Positions 60,431 through 64,000 of a DNA stretch of 64,000 nt are shown piece by piece. The stretch lies in assembly GCF_021130785.1 (NCBI RefSeq), contig NC_060213.1, positions 63,092,001 through 63,156,000 of the forward strand. Reading direction: 5' to 3'. The notes below the pieces were generated by a model. That model worked only from the letters and a program-made list of their open reading frames with translations, was not told the DNA's origin and made no database searches. Position 1 is the stretch's first letter. Every line of letters begins with the position of its first letter. This DNA comes from Homalodisca vitripennis (Eukaryota; Arthropoda; Insecta; Hemiptera; Cicadellidae). The position numbers and the translations under genes were made by a program.

Positions 60431-60857
60431 ATTGCTAAAGATCTCTGCAAATTTATGTTTATGTCTTTTAATATGGATTCTAGTTTTCTAGTATTTAATA
60501 AAGTATATGAAAATTTCAACACACTCTACTACAGTGTTACAACACTTTATATCATAAATAAAATTAATAGTATAATTTTAATACAAGTATAATATATAAA
60601 TAATTGTGAAAATACAATATATGTGCTAATACAAATTTAAATACTGTAAATAACATTTCAATCAATATAAAGTGTTACATCTCGTAATAAACGCTCCTAT
60701 CTAATCGGCTGATAGGACACCTCGAAAGGATTGCTCTTGGTCTGGCTAAAGATTATATTGGACATCTTCACCACAGTAATGCGGGGTATCATACATAACC
60801 ACAATAATTTTCTCGTGCTCCACAAGCATATGCAGTTTTTAAATTAGGTTCTGATAC
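60431..60857. repeat. Unit C island, second part, with duplicated flank
   Basis: 60510-60650 repeats 57780-57875, and 60665-60850 continues the A/B/C alignment (11220-11420 and 28620-28800). So the 57876-60500 stretch looks like an insertion into the island, or a duplication with insertion. Confidence 0.7.
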
Positions 60858-60859
60858 TC

Positions 60860-61442
60860 TCGGATTTGATCTAAACGGATTGAAATATCAATCTACAACC
60901 TTCACCCTATTTATTAAAATAAGTTTTTTAGATTTTTTGGAGGATCAAAAAAACCCCTCCCTTTTTCAAAAGGGAGTAGCAGGAGATAAATTTGTAAGAG
61001 TAGAAGGGGGAGTGGCGGAATTCCACCTTCAAAAAGGCACCTCTTACCAAAATTGTGCACGTAACAAAAATGAGATACTATGTAAATGGAAAAGCTGGTC
61101 ACCTCAAAGTTTTACTGAAAGATATCACGCATGGATTGTGTTTGATATGCGCAGCCATTGGCATTGCCTCTGCAGATTATTATTTTTTTGCGTTATTTGC
61201 CGATAACTGTTGCTAGAAACGTCGTAGAGATGATCTCTAAGTGCCATTGAGTTTCTTTTAAATTAACCTTTAATAGATCATGTCACATGATAGGGATTGC
61301 AATTTTAAAATTAATAGTTACCTCCTTCTACCCCCTTTCAAAAAGGGGGATCATTTGCTCTCAAATCAATCCAAAAGTATTGTATTATATGTCTACGTAA
61401 GGTTGTACATAGATATCTCAATCCGTTTGGAATAAATCCAGT
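60860..61442. mobile_element. MITE-like foldback element with terminal inverted repeats of about 120 bp
   Basis: 60860-60984 and 61321-61442 are imperfect reverse complements: TAAACGGATTGAAATATC pairs with GATATCTCAATCCGTTTGG, and CCCTTTTTGAAA-like runs pair inside. The interior of about 330 bases shows no recognised protein; the 108-codon ORF at 60880-61206 runs through one terminal repeat and is not a gene. A further terminal-like fragment (CGATATCTCCATTTGTTTGG) lies at 61592-61612. Confidence 0.6.
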
Positions 61443-63030
61443 GTACCAGGACTTATTTTAAACCCTAAAATACAAGGGGTTATTTGCATGTAAATTATTA
61501 TACGTACGTCGTAGTGATGTTTTCTTCATTTTTTGTGTTTCTAAAAAATTTTGTTATCAATCAGAAAATAAAAAAAGTATTTTAATATTTATGGTGAAGA
61601 TTGTACGTCGATATCTCCATTTGTTTGGAATATATCCTGATGTATCAGGACTTCATTTATATACTGTACAACCGTTCAAATGAATATTTCAAAAAACCAT
61701 GAATCATTAAAATTTTTCTTTATTAAGAGAGTACTGTAAAATGCAGTAAAGCCGAAATTGTGTAAAAAATTTACATGCATTCTGTAATAAATAATGCTTA
61801 TAGAATAAAAAAAACTAAACATTGACAACCATTGATCAAAATAATAATACTAGCAATAAACAAAGACGACTTAGGCAGCCATGGTGTATAAATAATAATT
61901 AATCATAACAAATAAAGCATAACTGGTTTAATGTAAATAGCCTTTTAATTCCTGAGTAGGAGAACGGAGTAACTTTGGGACGAAACGAAAAGGAGCCAGG
62001 AGTGTCCCACTGGTACTGATGCTCAAGTCTATAAAATCAAAAACATTATTAGATGAAATTTTAAACCATTGACTTAATGAAATAAATTGTAAGGACCACG
62101 GGTTTAAATATTTATTATAATTTTAATGTCCATATTGTATTCTTATGAATTAATCTTGGTTAAATATAACAAAAGTAGAGATAAAGTTTATATCTGGAAA
62201 GAGTTTGGTGAAAATCTAATATGGGCCGTCACTCTCTGAGGTGGCTATATTTGATACTTGATACTTCTTGTGTTCATTTTAACCCTTTTATTCCACTTCA
62301 CTTAATATAGTATTTATACCTCTTGCTATTTATTTCAACATCAGCATTTCAAGCGTACCTTTAGTCTCAAGTACAAATTCTACATTAAGTAGTGTTTTTA
62401 TACAGGTGCTGTTAATTTATGGCTGATCATAAATACAATAACTTGAAATTTACTCTAGCTTTTAGATAAACATCATTCTTTTTATTTAAAGCATTAACAT
62501 TGAAAAATCATGCGTTTTATTAAAAACAAATATCGTTACCACACAATTTGTAGCAGTTATAACAAAGCTATATGCATGTAGAACGTGAACAATATTCCTG
62601 TAGATCTGATTTTAATCCGAGTATCCATTGTTTTTAACGGATGTTTTATTTAATTGCAGACATTTTCGATACATCATTTATATTTAAAAAATAATGGGAT
62701 TTAAAATGTATAGTGAGTGGCACCTCAGTAAACTGTTAAAATGTAATCTTTTACACTATTGCGGCAATTCCAACAGTCACTTCCTGAGCTTTCAAAGATA
62801 GGAATTGTGAAAGACGTCACTATGTAATGCATTTCAGGCAAAAAGCTATTTAAAATGTATAGTAGTTTTATATTGAGTAAATAAGTGGTATTTTCGTTTC
62901 ACGTGTGAAAATCAAAACATTAAATATGTAAAATAAAACATATTTATAGATGAATGAAATACAATAATTGGGAATTCATGTTACTCAAAATCACTTCCTC
63001 CCTCATTCACATGATTTTAAGTATCTTTCA
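61443..63030. other. AT-rich noncoding stretch
   Basis: Apart from the repeat fragment at 61585-61680, nothing can be supported: no gene, RNA or paralogous island was recognised. Confidence 0.55.
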
Positions 63031-63031
63031 T

Positions 63032-63067
<36 letters not shown>

Positions 63068-63081
63068 ACACACATATATAT

Positions 63082-63134
<53 letters not shown>

Positions 63135-63150
63135 AATGTGTGTGTGTGTG
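63031..63150. repeat. Compound (TA)n/(CA)n/(TG)n microsatellite
   Basis: TA, then CA, then long TA and finally TG runs. The ORF through it (62954-63169) is meaningless. Confidence 0.97.
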
Positions 63151-64000
63151 TACGCGTCAAATTCTTTGAATTTTTAAAGATTTAAGTGTGCGAAGCCTCC
63201 AATACACTTTCAACAAATTATCTACATAAAATAACTTTGGTAATACAAATTTTATTTCCGGTTTAAAAAAGTTTGGTGAAAAATTCCTGTAGAACCTCGT
63301 GACAGCACTATTAAAAATTCAACTTAAAGGTGGATTGGATGAAGTACGAAAATACATTTTTTTATATAAACAAAAAATTCAATAATAGAGAGGATTTAAA
63401 ATTCTACTAAAAAAATTACTTAAAACATATTTTAAGGCTAATATATGATTACAGTTATAAAATGACCTTAAACTGTGAATTAGGAATAGCCTTGTATCAA
63501 GGAGAGTATTTAGGAAGAATTTTTATATTTTTTCTCAAATAAACACATATATTTTTAATTGTGGAATGGAAATACCACTTTTAAATTATATATAAATATA
63601 TTTCTTATCCTAAACCAGCTATATATTGAATTCCTTAAATATTACGTTGTTTAAAAAATAATTAATAAATACAAAAATATATAAAAACACGTGTATATTT
63701 ATTTTATAACCGTTTTGCAGGTGTGGTTCTTCCCGCGACAAGCCTTGCCTGTCTTGGTTGTAGTCAAGATATGATCAAAGGGGAAAATGTTATAAATAAA
63801 TACATAATAAATTACTGAGCAAATCTAAACTAGTCCTTTGTTTTATTTTTTGCAAATGTACACAGAGTTTTGTTCTGAATATACAGAAGTCCAGACAATG
63901 AACGATGTGAATTACCAGTTGTGTGGTTAAGGGTCAATGTTAATACGAGTAGTTAATATGTAGATTTATGTTAAATTAATGATACATTTATGGAAAGAAC
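63151..64000. other. AT-rich noncoding end of window
   Basis: No gene, RNA, repeat family or island shared with the rest of the window is seen. Confidence 0.5.

Noticed and set aside
60880..61206. 108-codon ORF as a host gene
   Set aside because: It starts inside one arm of the foldback element and shows no domain or conserved copy.
1..64000. tRNA and rRNA genes
   Set aside because: No convincing cloverleaf or rRNA stretch was recognised by eye; a tRNAscan/Infernal search would be needed to exclude degenerate copies.

Overview
This window looks like nuclear DNA from an insect. It is very AT-rich, has almost no intact genes, and is dense in eukaryotic transposons: a Jockey/CR1-like LINE, a Tc1/mariner-type fragment with a DUF4817-like DNA-binding domain, a Penelope-like element, a Maverick/Polinton, SINE-like tails and many dinucleotide repeats. 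The mariner-type domain is common in Hemiptera, termites and Orthoptera. I cannot name the species; a hemipteran is a guess. I see no rRNA, CRISPR array or convincing tRNA, and no complete host gene.

Layout. (1) 172-4347 is a 5'-truncated LINE on the minus strand, with ORF1 and ORF2 broken by frameshifts. (2) The rest of the window is mostly a diverged tandem segmental duplication with units of roughly 17-20 kb: A (1-17.9 kb), B (17.9-37.6 kb) and C (37.6 kb to about 60.9 kb). Similarity is confined to conserved islands separated by unalignable AT-rich DNA. Unit B keeps the empty site of the LINE found in unit A. (3) Unit B also carries a mariner/Penelope chimera (24.1-25.5 kb) and a ten-copy 159-bp satellite (30.9-32.5 kb), whose single-copy relative lies at 35.5 kb. 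(4) A complete 12,959-bp Polinton (44101-57059) with 184/185-bp terminal inverted repeats and a 6-bp target duplication (GTTCAC) is inserted in unit C. (5) 57.9-61.7 kb is a pile-up of SINE-like tails, an inverted conserved block and a MITE-like foldback element.

The Polinton holds a full virus-like gene set, all on the minus strand. From right to left it encodes integrase, zinc-finger ORFs, protein-primed family-B DNA polymerase with an embedded HNH-like motif, packaging ATPase, a virion-type protein with a phospholipase A2-like domain, double-jelly-roll major capsid protein, a basic minor virion protein, an adenain-like protease, a small protein, and the minor capsid (penton-like) protein. 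Most genes are broken by single-base frameshifts or stops, while the minor capsid ORF is intact. Every recognisable gene start has a TAAG-containing motif (usually TATAAG) 10-41 bases upstream on the coding strand. The same motif recurs in GC-rich subterminal repeats beside the right terminus, which suggests one shared promoter signal. Broken genes are described but not reconstructed here.
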